Source of the DNA: Pseudomonadota bacterium
Lineage (GTDB): Bacteria; Myxococcota_A; UBA796; GCA-2862545
Length of the DNA: 35,811 nucleotides
Direction: 5' to 3'
Assembly: GCA_947475315.1 (NCBI GenBank)
Contig: CANJMY010000034.1
Location: 1-35,811, forward strand
Of this stretch, positions 24,268 to 32,763 are shown piece by piece (position 1 is the first letter of the stretch; every line of letters starts with the position of its first letter). The position numbers and the translations under genes are program-made. The notes beneath the pieces were generated by a model. It did not search any database. It saw only the letters and a list, made by a program, of their open reading frames with translations, and was not told the origin of the DNA.

Positions 24268-25731
24268 CTACTGCTGCGTGGCGCTCGGGTTCTGGCCGAC
24301 CCAGCGATGGGTGCGGTCGAACGGCTGCGCGCCCGCCTCGTCCTTGCTGACCGAGCACTTGTCGTTCGGCGTGTTCTTGTGGAGCGTGATCATGAACACG
24401 GTCGACGAGCCCTGCGCGGCGATGATCGCCGACCAGGACAGGAACACGGCCCACATACGGAACCAGCGCTGGCCGTACTTGGCGACGACCGCGGCCTCGT
24501 TCTTCATCCAGTTGTCGTACCAGGCCTTGATGGTCAGCGAGTAGTGCACGCCGCAGTTCTCGACGCGGTGGATCTCGAAGCCGGCGCGCTCAGCCTGCGT
24601 GGTCACGAAGCCGATCGGGCAGGACGCGTCGGCGCCCGGGAAGATGTACTTGCCCATGAACAGGCCCCACACCAGATCCTCGAACACCCACGCGCGGCGC
24701 AGACCGGCGATCTGCAGGTAGAACATGCCGTCGTCCTTGAGCATGTTGCGGACCTGGAGGAGGAAGCTCTGGAAGTTGCGGATGCCGACGTGCTCCGCCA
24801 TCTCCAGGCAGGTGATCTTGTCGAACTTCTCGTCGGGGATGTTGCGGTAGTCGTCGACGATCAGGCGGACGCGATCCGACACACCCTCGCGCTCGGCGGT
24901 GGCGCGGGCCCACTCGGCCTGCTCCTTGGCCAGCGTGACGCCGGTGGACGAAGTGCCGTGATGCTTGGCGGCGTAGGCCACCAGGGTGCCCCAGCCGCAG
25001 CCGATGTCGAGGTGCTTGTCGCCGGGCTGCATCTGCACGTACTGGCAGACGGTGGCGAGCTTGCGGTCCTGCGCGTCCTCGAGCGTGTCGTTCACGTCGC
25101 GGTAGATGCCGGACGTGTAGATCATGCGCGGGCCCAGGAACCAGTTGTAGAAGTCGTTGCCGCGGTTGTAGACGTGGGCGATGTCGCCGTGGTCCGCCTC
25201 GACCGAGTGGCCCATGTTCTGGCCCAGGAAGTCGCGCACGTAGAAGCGCACGTCGTCGCCGGTGAAGCAGAAGCGGAACATGCGGTTGCGGCGCAGCAGC
25301 GTCTCGTAGACGTCGCCGGTGAAGTCGATCTTGCCGTCCATGTAGCCGTCGTACAGCGTCTGCATGGGGACCTTCTTGCCCGCGTACGCCTTCTGGGCGG
25401 ACGCGTCCTTGAAGGTGATGTGCTTGGTCCAGTCCTCCGTGGGGGCCGCCGTGTCGTGCGCGTAGGAGCGGTACACGAGGAACAGCAGCGGGCCGAGGAC
25501 GGCGAGCAGGGGCAGGCTGATCCACAGCACGACGAACACGACGCCGGCGATCACCGGCGTGAGCGGCGCGAAGCCGTGGATGGCGGCGGTGAGCAGGGCC
25601 GCGAACAGGCCGGGGACCAGGGCGATGAGCCACTTCGGCTGCTCAAACAGCCAGAAGATGAACGCGAGGCCGTGGGTACCGCCCTTCTCGTTGTGTTGGG
25701 AGGCGGTGCGGCTGCCGGACGTGCTGTTCAT
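24268..25731 (-). CDS. CFA-synthase-family methyltransferase resembling sphingolipid C9-methyltransferase
   Basis: 487 residues. Two N-terminal membrane helices (about 35-52 and 57-88) precede a cyclopropane-fatty-acid-synthase-type SAM methyltransferase domain. Motif I is LDIGCGWGTL (241-250), and the lead-in is NRGNDFYNWFLGPRMIYTSG. Downstream are CLEMAEHVGIRNF, LQIAGLRRAW, FMGKYIFPGADAS and AVVAKYGQRWFRMW. Ordinary bacterial CFA synthases lack the two helices. This layout and these phrases are, from memory, those of fungal sphingolipid C9-methyltransferases, which methylate the ceramide long-chain base. A fatty-acid or other lipid methyltransferase role remains possible. The ribosome-binding site is weak (TAGG). 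It is monocistronic, with a terminator hairpin after it and a large dyad upstream. Confidence 0.8.
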   Translation of the reverse strand: MNSTSGSRTASQHNEKGGTHGLAFIFWLFEQPKWLIALVPGLFAALLTAAIHGFAPLTPVIAGVVFVVLWISLPLLAVLGPLLFLVYRSYAHDTAAPTEDWTKHITFKDASAQKAYAGKKVPMQTLYDGYMDGKIDFTGDVYETLLRRNRMFRFCFTGDDVRFYVRDFLGQNMGHSVEADHGDIAHVYNRGNDFYNWFLGPRMIYTSGIYRDVNDTLEDAQDRKLATVCQYVQMQPGDKHLDIGCGWGTLVAYAAKHHGTSSTGVTLAKEQAEWARATAEREGVSDRVRLIVDDYRNIPDEKFDKITCLEMAEHVGIRNFQSFLLQVRNMLKDDGMFYLQIAGLRRAWVFEDLVWGLFMGKYIFPGADASCPIGFVTTQAERAGFEIHRVENCGVHYSLTIKAWYDNWMKNEAAVVAKYGQRWFRMWAVFLSWSAIIAAQGSSTVFMITLHKNTPNDKCSVSKDEAGAQPFDRTHRWVGQNPSATQQ

Positions 25732-25869
25732 TCGTGGGCCTACGTAGCGGGTGAGGGGGCGCCGATCGTCGAAACCGGCGGCCCGCAGGTAGCGCCTCGC
25801 CCCTGCCCGCGTCGAGACTTGTCAAAGGGTTTGGACGCAATCGCAGCCTAAAGACGCGGATTTTCGGCG

Positions 25870-25923
25870 ACGACAGGGTTGACCCGCGGGCCGAAATAAC
25901 GTCGCGCGGGTCAGAAATGTCGT
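25870..25923. promoter_or_regulatory. 54-bp two-part dyad upstream of the methyltransferase
   Basis: ACGACA-N4-TGACCCGCG, 16 bases, then CGCGGGTCA-N4-TGTCGT: both arms are symmetric, with 15 of 19 positions paired. It lies 44 bases past the WD40 stop and about 140 bases before the methyltransferase start, both on the minus strand. It could be an operator for the methyltransferase or a transcript terminator for the transporter operon. A TTGACA on the minus strand (25820-25825) lies nearer the gene but lacks a clear -10. Confidence 0.45.
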
Positions 25924-25966
25924 AACCAACGGGTCGCACCGGTCCCCCCACGCCGAGGCTGCGCGG

Positions 25967-27874
25967 TCAGGTCGTCGGTCGGCGCCCCGCGAGCAGGCGC
26001 TTGGCGCCGCCGCTCGCCGCGGCGATCCCGCTCGCGCTGTAGGTGATCCACTCGCCGTTCGGGAGCGAGCGCATCACGCGCGTCTCGCGGCCGTATGGAT
26101 CCCGCTCGAGCATGGCGGCGCCGCGCGCGGGCTCGACCACCGCGCCGCTCACCGGGTCGAGCGAGGCGTAGGGGATCAGGCCGCGCACCTCGCTGGCGAG
26201 CTCGCCCGTGTCCAGGTCGACGTAGGCGATGGTCGCCGTGCCGTCCGCCTCAAGGATGCGCACCGCGGCGCGCTTGCCGTCGCTCAAGCCCCAGATCTGA
26301 TCCACGTTCGCGTCGTGGAATTGGGCGATCGGGTACACGACGGCGGGCAGGCCGTCGCGGGCGGCAGGGGGCAGGTCGTACAGGCCCAACATGCCGTCGG
26401 CGTCGAGCACGAGCAGGTTGGGCAGCGCCTCGCCGAACGCGAGCTGCCGAATGGGCGCGTCGCCGATCAAGGCGAGCTCGGGCAGGGCGAGCGCGCCGGT
26501 CTTGGGATCAAGGATGCGCACGCGGCCCTTGGGGGTGAGCACGGCCAGCCAGGTGCCGCCGCCGCTCAGGTCGAAGTCGCGCACCCACGGCAGGTTGAAC
26601 GTCTGGTTGGTGGTCAGATCCGTCCAGCGCAGGCCGCCCTGCGGTAGCAAGCAGCCCACCACGCCCACCGCCACGTCAAAGCGCGGCGTGTCGATCGTGT
26701 CGTCGCCGGCCTGGAACAGCAGCCGCCCGGTGTCGGCGCTGTAGACGTGCAGCGGACCGTGCTCGGGGAGCAGCGCCAGGATCCCGCCGTCGCGGTCGAG
26801 GCGCAGCTCAATCACGCGGCCGCCTGGGGCCATGGGCGCGGGCATGCGATCGCCGCCGGGCATCAGGACCTGCGGGATGAACGTGCGGCGACGGTGGTTC
26901 TCCTGCCACATCGCGACGACGTGCTCGTGGCCGCAGGCGCGCCACTTGCCGATCGCCACCACACACACGGACGGGGGCGGGGCGGACTCAGCGTCGGGGC
27001 GGTGAAGGCGCGCGTCCGAGCCCGCCACCGCCACGCCGACGTCGTCCCAGATCGCGACGCCGGTGGCCTCGGGCGCGCCGTGACGCAGGCTCTCCAGGTA
27101 GCGCACGCCGTCGACCGCGAAGAGGTGCACCGACCGCGCGGTGATGACCGCGAAGCGATCCGCGTCGGGCGAGAAGACGAGATCCAGCATGCCGCTGCTG
27201 CGGTCGGCGACGCGCTGCGCGACGATCGCGTTGGCGGCCAGATCCACGAGGTACAGGCCGGTGGGGCCGAGCACCACGACCCGATCCGCGCCCGGCACAA
27301 AGCGCGCGAGCTGCGCGCCACCCGGCACCACCGGCAGCGCGATGCGCTTGCGCCCGATCAGCTCCACCAGGACCGGTTGGCGCAGGTGGTCCACCGCGAC
27401 CAGGCGCGCGCCCGAGGCGTCCCAGCCGATGGTGTGGCCGGTGAAGTCGGGGAAGGTGGCGACGCGCTCGCGGCTGCGCAGGTTGACGATGCGCATGCGC
27501 CCGTCGATCGCCAACGCGGCGAGCCGGTCACCCTCGGGCGAGAAGGAGAGGCCGCGCATGGCGCGCGTGGGGCCGCTGCCGTCCTCGCGGGTGTCGAGGA
27601 ACACCGCCTCGCCGTCGGCGGTGCGGTACACGGCGAGCGCGCCCGCGTCATCGCCGACCGCCACCAGCGCGCCGCCGGGCGACAGCGCCAGCGCGCTCTG
27701 CACGGCGGCGTGCTGCCAGGTGCGAGCGGGCGCGTTGAAGTCGTCGCCGCTGACGGACACAAGGCCCGACAGATCCGCCGTCGCCCGAAGCCCGCTGGAC
27801 CGGTCCCACGCGGCGGCGGAGATCGCCACCTCGTGGGGCTCAGGGTTCCAGGCGTCGAGCAGCGAGCGGGTCAT
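25967..27874 (-). CDS. WD40-like beta-propeller protein of the TRAP operon
   Basis: 635 residues with no signal peptide or membrane helix, so probably cytoplasmic. It is built of degenerate WD40/propeller blades (for example ALALSPGGALVAVGDDAGALAVYRT, LSFSPEGDRLAALAIDGRMRI, FDLSGGGTWLAVLTPKGRVRIL). At roughly 40-45 residues per blade the length could make two propellers. It starts 4 bases after the TRAP permease stop and is the last gene of the operon. WD40 proteins usually scaffold complexes; a role with the transporter is inferred from position alone. No enzymatic motif was recognised. Confidence 0.75.
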   Translation of the reverse strand: MTRSLLDAWNPEPHEVAISAAAWDRSSGLRATADLSGLVSVSGDDFNAPARTWQHAAVQSALALSPGGALVAVGDDAGALAVYRTADGEAVFLDTREDGSGPTRAMRGLSFSPEGDRLAALAIDGRMRIVNLRSRERVATFPDFTGHTIGWDASGARLVAVDHLRQPVLVELIGRKRIALPVVPGGAQLARFVPGADRVVVLGPTGLYLVDLAANAIVAQRVADRSSGMLDLVFSPDADRFAVITARSVHLFAVDGVRYLESLRHGAPEATGVAIWDDVGVAVAGSDARLHRPDAESAPPPSVCVVAIGKWRACGHEHVVAMWQENHRRRTFIPQVLMPGGDRMPAPMAPGGRVIELRLDRDGGILALLPEHGPLHVYSADTGRLLFQAGDDTIDTPRFDVAVGVVGCLLPQGGLRWTDLTTNQTFNLPWVRDFDLSGGGTWLAVLTPKGRVRILDPKTGALALPELALIGDAPIRQLAFGEALPNLLVLDADGMLGLYDLPPAARDGLPAVVYPIAQFHDANVDQIWGLSDGKRAAVRILEADGTATIAYVDLDTGELASEVRGLIPYASLDPVSGAVVEPARGAAMLERDPYGRETRVMRSLPNGEWITYSASGIAAASGGAKRLLAGRRPTT

Positions 27875-27878
27875 GGCG

Positions 27879-30101
27879 TCAGGCCATCATCAGCGGGCCA
27901 AAGGCCACGATGAGCAGCGCCACCGCCATGACCGTCACGGGAAGCAGCGTGTCCTCGTGGCGGCGCCAGAAGCCGGCGTCCGCGGGCGTGTCGTCCTCCT
28001 GCTCGCCGACCACGGACCGGGCCAGGAGCTGGTTGAGGGCCACAGGCGGGGTCAGGTAGCCGAGCTCGAAGCCAACCAGCACGGTCATCCAGAAGTGCAC
28101 CGCGCCGATGTGCGCGTCGGCCGCGACGTGCGCGAGCGTCGCCGACACGAGGATGACGGCGCCGTACGGGTCCATCGTCATGCCGATCACGACCAGGATG
28201 CAGACGAAGAGCATCATCGTCTCGAACGGCGAGTTGAACGACATCCACTGCATGAAGGTCGTCATCAGGTCGGCGCGCTCGACGATGGCGCCGAAGCTGA
28301 CCGACATGGCCATCAGGGTGAGCAGGGCGCCGATGTGGATCGTCGTCTCGTGCGTGGAGCCGGCCAGGCGCGCGCCGACACCGTCATCCTCGGGCGACGA
28401 CTTCAGGCCGTCCCACACGATGATGAGCAGCATGACATCGAGCAGGATGAGCGCCGAGGTGTGCTCGGTGAGCCAGGTGTCAAAGAAGAGCGCGAACACG
28501 ACGACGGTCGCGATCAGGATGCCCACGTACGGCAGCAGCTTGCGGCTCTCGGTGAGCATGGCCGGGAGGGCCTTGGCCGGAGAGGCCAGCGTGAGCTTGC
28601 CCATGCGCGTGGCGATCAGCGCGATCGTGAACAGCACCGCGGTGAGCAGGAACACCCAGCGGCCCGCGTCGAACAGCTCCGACGTGGTGACGCCCTTGTT
28701 CAGCGAGGCGACGATCACGACCAGCAGGCAGGGCGACAGCACGACGCCCAAGCTGCCCGACACCGCGGTGGTGGCGAGCGCCAGGCGGTGGCGCGCGCCC
28801 GAGCGGCGCATCTCGTCGTACACGGTGGCGCCGGCGGCCATGACCCATATGCCCGACGCGCCGCTGTAGGCGGTCGGGACGGCGGACAGGATCAGCACGA
28901 CCACGGCGAGCAGCTCAGGCGCCAGGTTCCACGGACGGATCGCGTCGAACAGGTAGTGGGCCACGCGCGTGCGCTTCAGCATCATGCCGGCCCACACGTA
29001 CAGGCCGACCTGCAGGTAGATGCCTGCCTGACCCGTGATCTTGTCGAGGTAGTTCGCGACGCCCGCCGGGTAGCTCTCAAAGCCCAGGAACCACACGCTC
29101 GCGATGAAGCCCATCGAGCAGTACAGCGGGACCGCGAGGAGCGCGTGGCTCAGCGAGCCTCCCTGCTTGAGCGACGGATCCGGCCGCGCGATCAGCGCCG
29201 CGTTGATGCCGGCCATCGCGACGAAGCCCGCCGCCCACACCAGCGCGAGCGTGGGGCTGCCCTGGTCCAGGCCGGAGTCCACGAGCAGGTTGTAGCGAGC
29301 GACGCAGGAGTACGCGACGAGCACGTTCACGACGAACTGCGCGAGGTTGGAGGCGCGCGAGTCCATCACCGTGACCACGTTGCGCAGGCCAATGTGGCCC
29401 TGCAGCGCGCTGGCCGTCGCGGCGCAGATGGCGATGAGGAGGACGAGCCAGCCCTCGAAGCTCTGACGGCCGACGCTGGTGATGGCAGAGAGCGTGGTCT
29501 CCGCGACGCGGAACGCCTTGAGTGAGGGCGTGATCATCGCCTGGAGCTCGTCGTAGCGCGTGTGCTCGGCGGCGCAGGCCGCCTTGGCGGCGGCGATGGC
29601 CTCGGTGTTCGGACCTGTTGCGGCGGCGCCACCGAACATGTCGTCGAGCAGCGCGTCGTCCGCGCCCTTCGGAGGTGCGGCGGCGGGCGTCCCGGCGGTG
29701 CCGTCGGTCGCGACGGGCGCGGTGGGCGAGGGCGGCTGGATGGCGGGAGGCACGGCGTCCGCAGGGGGCGGCGCGGCGGCGTCCGGCGCCGGCGCGGCCG
29801 GTGCGGCGGCGCCGGCGGGCACGGGGCCTCCGGCGGGCGGGGTCGCGAACATGTCGTCGAGCATCGCGTCGTCGGCCGACTTGGGCTTCGCGTCCGCGCC
29901 GATCTTGTCGGCGTCGCACTCGGGCGGCTTGGGGTCGTAGCGGATCTCGGAGTAGCCGGGCCAGGTCTGCTCACCGACGGCGAGCATGCGGGCTTGGACG
30001 ACCTCGGAGGTGCCCTGCGCGACGGCCAGCAGCAGGACGAGGAGCGCAGGGAGGGTGCTGAGCCAAGTACGGACATGGCTCGGGGCGGCTTCGTGGGACA
30101 A
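27879..30101 (-). CDS. TRAP transporter fused DctQ-DctM permease
   Basis: 740 residues. One membrane helix (about 13-30) precedes an Ala/Pro-rich loop (60-185). About four helices like the small DctQ subunit and about twelve like the large DctM subunit follow, the latter with PTAYSGASGIWVMAAG, GMTMDPYGAVILV and LGYLTPPVALNQLL. TRAP transporters are Na+-driven uptake systems fed by a periplasmic binding protein; the substrate is unknown. The loop carries two copies of an acidic motif, DDAMLDDMF (77-85) and DDALLDDMF (148-156). The TTG start at 30101 has GGAGAG just upstream; the next in-frame ATG would remove the first helix. It lies 12 bases after the TatT-like gene and 4 before the WD40 gene. 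Confidence 0.85.
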   Translation of the reverse strand: MSHEAAPSHVRTWLSTLPALLVLLLAVAQGTSEVVQARMLAVGEQTWPGYSEIRYDPKPPECDADKIGADAKPKSADDAMLDDMFATPPAGGPVPAGAAAPAAPAPDAAAPPPADAVPPAIQPPSPTAPVATDGTAGTPAAAPPKGADDALLDDMFGGAAATGPNTEAIAAAKAACAAEHTRYDELQAMITPSLKAFRVAETTLSAITSVGRQSFEGWLVLLIAICAATASALQGHIGLRNVVTVMDSRASNLAQFVVNVLVAYSCVARYNLLVDSGLDQGSPTLALVWAAGFVAMAGINAALIARPDPSLKQGGSLSHALLAVPLYCSMGFIASVWFLGFESYPAGVANYLDKITGQAGIYLQVGLYVWAGMMLKRTRVAHYLFDAIRPWNLAPELLAVVVLILSAVPTAYSGASGIWVMAAGATVYDEMRRSGARHRLALATTAVSGSLGVVLSPCLLVVIVASLNKGVTTSELFDAGRWVFLLTAVLFTIALIATRMGKLTLASPAKALPAMLTESRKLLPYVGILIATVVVFALFFDTWLTEHTSALILLDVMLLIIVWDGLKSSPEDDGVGARLAGSTHETTIHIGALLTLMAMSVSFGAIVERADLMTTFMQWMSFNSPFETMMLFVCILVVIGMTMDPYGAVILVSATLAHVAADAHIGAVHFWMTVLVGFELGYLTPPVALNQLLARSVVGEQEDDTPADAGFWRRHEDTLLPVTVMAVALLIVAFGPLMMA

Positions 30102-30113
30102 GGGCTCTCCGTC

Positions 30114-31118
30114 CTACTTCAAGATGTCGTTGAACATGTCATCGTCGACCTTGGTGTCGTCGACGGCCACGTCATCGGGGAAGGTGCCGAACGCGTCCGT
30201 GGGCGTGCGGTAGCCCACCTTGGCGGTCCAGATGCGGTCAGACTCGTTGCGGACGATCGCCGTGGCGTAGACGTCGAGCATCGCCCACTTCGGGTCCATC
30301 GGCGTGGCGTTGAGCGAGCCGACATGGGACTTGACGGCCTTGCGGAGCTCGGCCTCGTGCCCGGTCGACGCCGCGGTCTGTGCCAGGAACGCACCCGCGA
30401 GTCGAACGCCCGCGGTCTGGCCCTTGGCCACGCTCTGGCCGAACAGCGCCCACGGATCGCCCACGTCCGGGCTGCCCTCCATCAGCGCCCAGATGGCGGC
30501 CTTCATCGCGTTGGGCGCGCCCCACCACTTGTCATCGTCCAAGCAGGCTGACGCGCGCACGACGCTCGCAGGGATGGACATCGGCACGCCAGCCTGGCCG
30601 CCTGCGCCCATGTCGTGCACCACGGCCAGCACGCCCGCCGACAGGCCGAGCATGTAGATCAGCTGGTCGCTGTCCTTCTTGAGGGTCGGGCAAGCGCCGT
30701 CCGGCTCCGGGACGCCGTACTCGTCGGCCAGGAGTGTCCAAGCCGAGAGGTAGCGACGCGCGGCCACGGCGTGGGCGCGCTGGACGCGCTCGCTGGCGTC
30801 GTGGGCGCCCTCGGTGTCTTCGCGGCGAAGCGCGCGCGCCGTGTCGAGCTGCGCCTCCCACACGTCGTCCTCCAGGCACATGCCCGCGGACAGCATCGAG
30901 ACGATCGACGTCTTGGCGGCGTGGTGGCTGGCGTCGTTGAACGCGCCGATCATGGGGCCCAGGCCCTCACCGACGGCGCAGCCGACCCCGACGTCGCCCG
31001 AGCGCATCACGTAGGGCATGACCAGCCGGTCGGTGGATCCGGCGAGGGTGTTGCCGATCGCGCCGTTGCAGGCGGTGAGGATCGCGATGGCGATCGCGAC
31101 GGGGACAAGGCGCGTCAT
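30114..31118 (-). CDS. TatT-like TRAP-associated lipoprotein
   Basis: 334 residues. A lipoprotein signal (AIAIAILTAC, Cys17) precedes an all-helical body with TPR-like character (ERVQRAHAVAARRYLSAW, AFLAQTAASTGHEAELRKAV). It resembles the T component of tripartite TRAP transporters described in Treponema (TatT), which pairs with the solute-binding protein. The C-terminus ends DDDMFNDILK, echoing the DDMF motifs in the permease loop. The ATG has GGGAGG 8 bases upstream, but that site lies within an inverted repeat (31125-31157). It is the second gene of the operon. Confidence 0.75.
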   Translation of the reverse strand: MTRLVPVAIAIAILTACNGAIGNTLAGSTDRLVMPYVMRSGDVGVGCAVGEGLGPMIGAFNDASHHAAKTSIVSMLSAGMCLEDDVWEAQLDTARALRREDTEGAHDASERVQRAHAVAARRYLSAWTLLADEYGVPEPDGACPTLKKDSDQLIYMLGLSAGVLAVVHDMGAGGQAGVPMSIPASVVRASACLDDDKWWGAPNAMKAAIWALMEGSPDVGDPWALFGQSVAKGQTAGVRLAGAFLAQTAASTGHEAELRKAVKSHVGSLNATPMDPKWAMLDVYATAIVRNESDRIWTAKVGYRTPTDAFGTFPDDVAVDDTKVDDDMFNDILK

Positions 31119-31124
31119 GTCTGG

Positions 31125-31157
31125 AGCCTCCCACAGGATTCAGGACCCGGGGAGGCT
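31125..31157 (-). promoter_or_regulatory. Inverted repeat covering the tatT-like ribosome-binding site
   Basis: AGCCTCCC (31125-31132) and GGGAGGCT (31150-31157) are perfectly complementary with a 17-base loop. In the minus-strand transcript the 3' arm contains the GGGAGG ribosome-binding site of the TatT-like gene. It could lower translation of that gene or protect the upstream binding-protein message. Confidence 0.5.
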
Positions 31158-31195
31158 ACCACCTACAGGGGCGCGATGCACCCGACTTGACGGGC

Positions 31196-32194
31196 TTACT
31201 CCTTGGCCTCGGCGCACTCGGCGCGGGCGGCTTCGGACGCGCAGCGCACGCGGCGCATCAGGCCGAGGATCGTGCTGTCGTAGACGCCGCCGTCGCGCAG
31301 GGTGAGGCGGACCTTCTGAAACAGCGTGTCGTAGCCGGGCTTGTCGGCGTCGGGGATGGTCAGCAGCTTGGGCGCCACCTTGGCTTCGGACTGCTTGACG
31401 ACGGCGAGCGCCTTGTCGAAGTAGTTGTAGGCGTACTCGCGCGCCCACTGGCCAAAGCCGGCGGGGAAGCGGTCGGCCCGCAGGACAACCTGAAGGGTGA
31501 GCTGCGAGAGCGTGAAGTTGATGATGCCGCCGGTGGTGCCGATGCCGCGGTACAGCTCGAGCGGCTCGTAGGCGGTGGCCGGGGCGTAGATGGTGTCGAC
31601 CGAGTGGCTGTTGAACATGGGGCCGAAGGTCGCCGTGGTCGCCGACTTGGTGGACATGCCCACGGTGCGGGCCATGGTCTCGGCGGCCTTGTCCGCGCTG
31701 ATGATCGCGATGGACTTGCCGGCCAGATCCGTGGACTTGCGCCAGGCCTTGTCGCGGCCGTAGAGCATGACCGCGCCGGCCGGGTAGATGCCGCCGTTCT
31801 CGTACGCGCCGGACTTCATCTTGGCCGCCATGCGCGGGTCCTTGAGGTAGGCGAGGGTGGACTTGAGCCAGTCGTAGCGGGGCAGGGCGCCGATCGCCTC
31901 GACGGTGGCGGAGGCGAGGCCGAAGCCGCGGGCGGAGATGCCGGTCACGAGGATGGCGTCACACTTGCCGGCGACCAGATCGTCTGCGGCGGTGCGCTCC
32001 TCGACGTCCGCGCGCAGCGTGAAGGCGACGCCCTTGGCGACCGATTCGATCGCCATGGCCTGGGCGTTCTTGTAGGCCGGGCCGTTGGTGCCCATCGGGT
32101 CATAGACGCACAGGGTGCGCGTGTCCGCGGCGAGCGCGGTCTGGCTGAACAGCAGGGCGGCGGCAACGGCGACGGCGGACAAGGTGCGCGACAT
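31196..32194 (-). CDS. TRAP-associated periplasmic solute-binding protein
   Basis: 332 residues with a signal peptide (MSRTLSAVAVAAALLFSQTALAA, then DTRTLCVYD). The body (DPMGTNGPAYKNAQAMA, KCDAILVTGISARGF, ELYRGIGTTGGIINFTLSQLTLQ, DRFPAGFGQWAREYAYNYFD) matches my memory of the 'putative solute-binding protein' family associated with TRAP-type permeases (DUF6091-like), not classical DctP. The ligand is unknown. Two adjacent ATGs exist; the second (32194) is 6 bases from GGAG and preferred over 32197. It is the first gene of the four-gene operon, 77 bases before the TatT-like gene. The Cys near each end (about 29 and 322) may form a disulfide. Confidence 0.8.
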   Translation of the reverse strand: MSRTLSAVAVAAALLFSQTALAADTRTLCVYDPMGTNGPAYKNAQAMAIESVAKGVAFTLRADVEERTAADDLVAGKCDAILVTGISARGFGLASATVEAIGALPRYDWLKSTLAYLKDPRMAAKMKSGAYENGGIYPAGAVMLYGRDKAWRKSTDLAGKSIAIISADKAAETMARTVGMSTKSATTATFGPMFNSHSVDTIYAPATAYEPLELYRGIGTTGGIINFTLSQLTLQVVLRADRFPAGFGQWAREYAYNYFDKALAVVKQSEAKVAPKLLTIPDADKPGYDTLFQKVRLTLRDGGVYDSTILGLMRRVRCASEAARAECAEAKE

Positions 32195-32334
32195 CATCGA
32201 CTCCAGTCGAATGTAGAAGGGGGTTCCGCGGAACGGGCAGCCGTATAGCACGGGAGCGCGGCAGGTATTCCACGCCACGTGATGGAACCGTCGAATGCCG
32301 ATTCAAGGCTCCGCAATCGCGGCGTGCCTCTGGC

Positions 32335-32487
32335 CTAGAGCGGGGCGCCAGCGCTGTCCGCGTCGTCGGCGGTCCGGGTCGACGAATCGTCCACGGCGCG
32401 ACGAATGCGAAGCGGCGCGTTCGCGACACGGGCGAGCGCGAGGCTCGACAGGACGCAGAAGAGCAAGGCGAAGAAATCCCACAACAT
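32335..32487 (-). CDS. Small single-span membrane protein (50 aa), hypothetical
   Basis: An ATG at 32487 opens MLWDFFALLFCVLSSLALAR, one membrane helix, then a basic stretch (PLRIRRAV) and an acidic Ser/Thr/Asp tail. Most third codon positions are G or C, as in real genes here. An AT-richer stretch with TATTTATAC lies upstream. A longer form from 32559 is possible. No family is recognised. It ends 140 bases before the binding-protein gene on the same strand. Confidence 0.45.
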   Translation of the reverse strand: MLWDFFALLFCVLSSLALARVANAPLRIRRAVDDSSTRTADDADSAGAPL

Positions 32488-32687
32488 CGGACGCTCGCAG
32501 GGTCCGTATAAATAGACTGAGAACGGCTGCGGGTTGTCACGGACGTGTAACTTCGGCATTTTCCACCCAAACGGGTGCGGCAGATGTCGGACGGTCTGAC
32601 ACCCACCGTCACCTCATGTTCGCGTGCCTTGGCCTACATTAGCGCAGGAGCGAAGGTGAATAAGGCTGGATTGTTCATGCGGTTTGT

Positions 32688-32704
32688 CGCCCGACAGTCG
32701 GGCG
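32688..32704. promoter_or_regulatory. 17-bp palindrome upstream of comM
   Basis: CGCCCGAC-A-GTCGGGCG is a perfect 8-base-arm inverted repeat. It is preceded by TTTGTCGC (32683-32690), the same octamer found at 44-51 and 2317-2324 before the kinase and ccoN genes. It is a likely protein-binding site about 110 bases before comM. Confidence 0.4.
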
Positions 32705-32763
32705 TGCCTGTAATGTCCGCATAGTGGGCGTGGAAACAGCATCGTTCGGCCATGTGTCGCCTT

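Noticed and set aside
25803-25825. TTGACA on the minus strand as a full sigma-70 promoter for the methyltransferase
   Set aside because: No AT-rich -10 hexamer at 16-18 bases; only the -35 matches.
23920-25851. 643-codon plus-strand open frame
   Set aside because: Antisense to the methyltransferase and PBP genes, which have full family motifs.
27141-29525. 794-codon plus-strand open frame
   Set aside because: Antisense to the TRAP permease and WD40 genes; rich in His/Gln/Arg/Asp as expected of a shadow.
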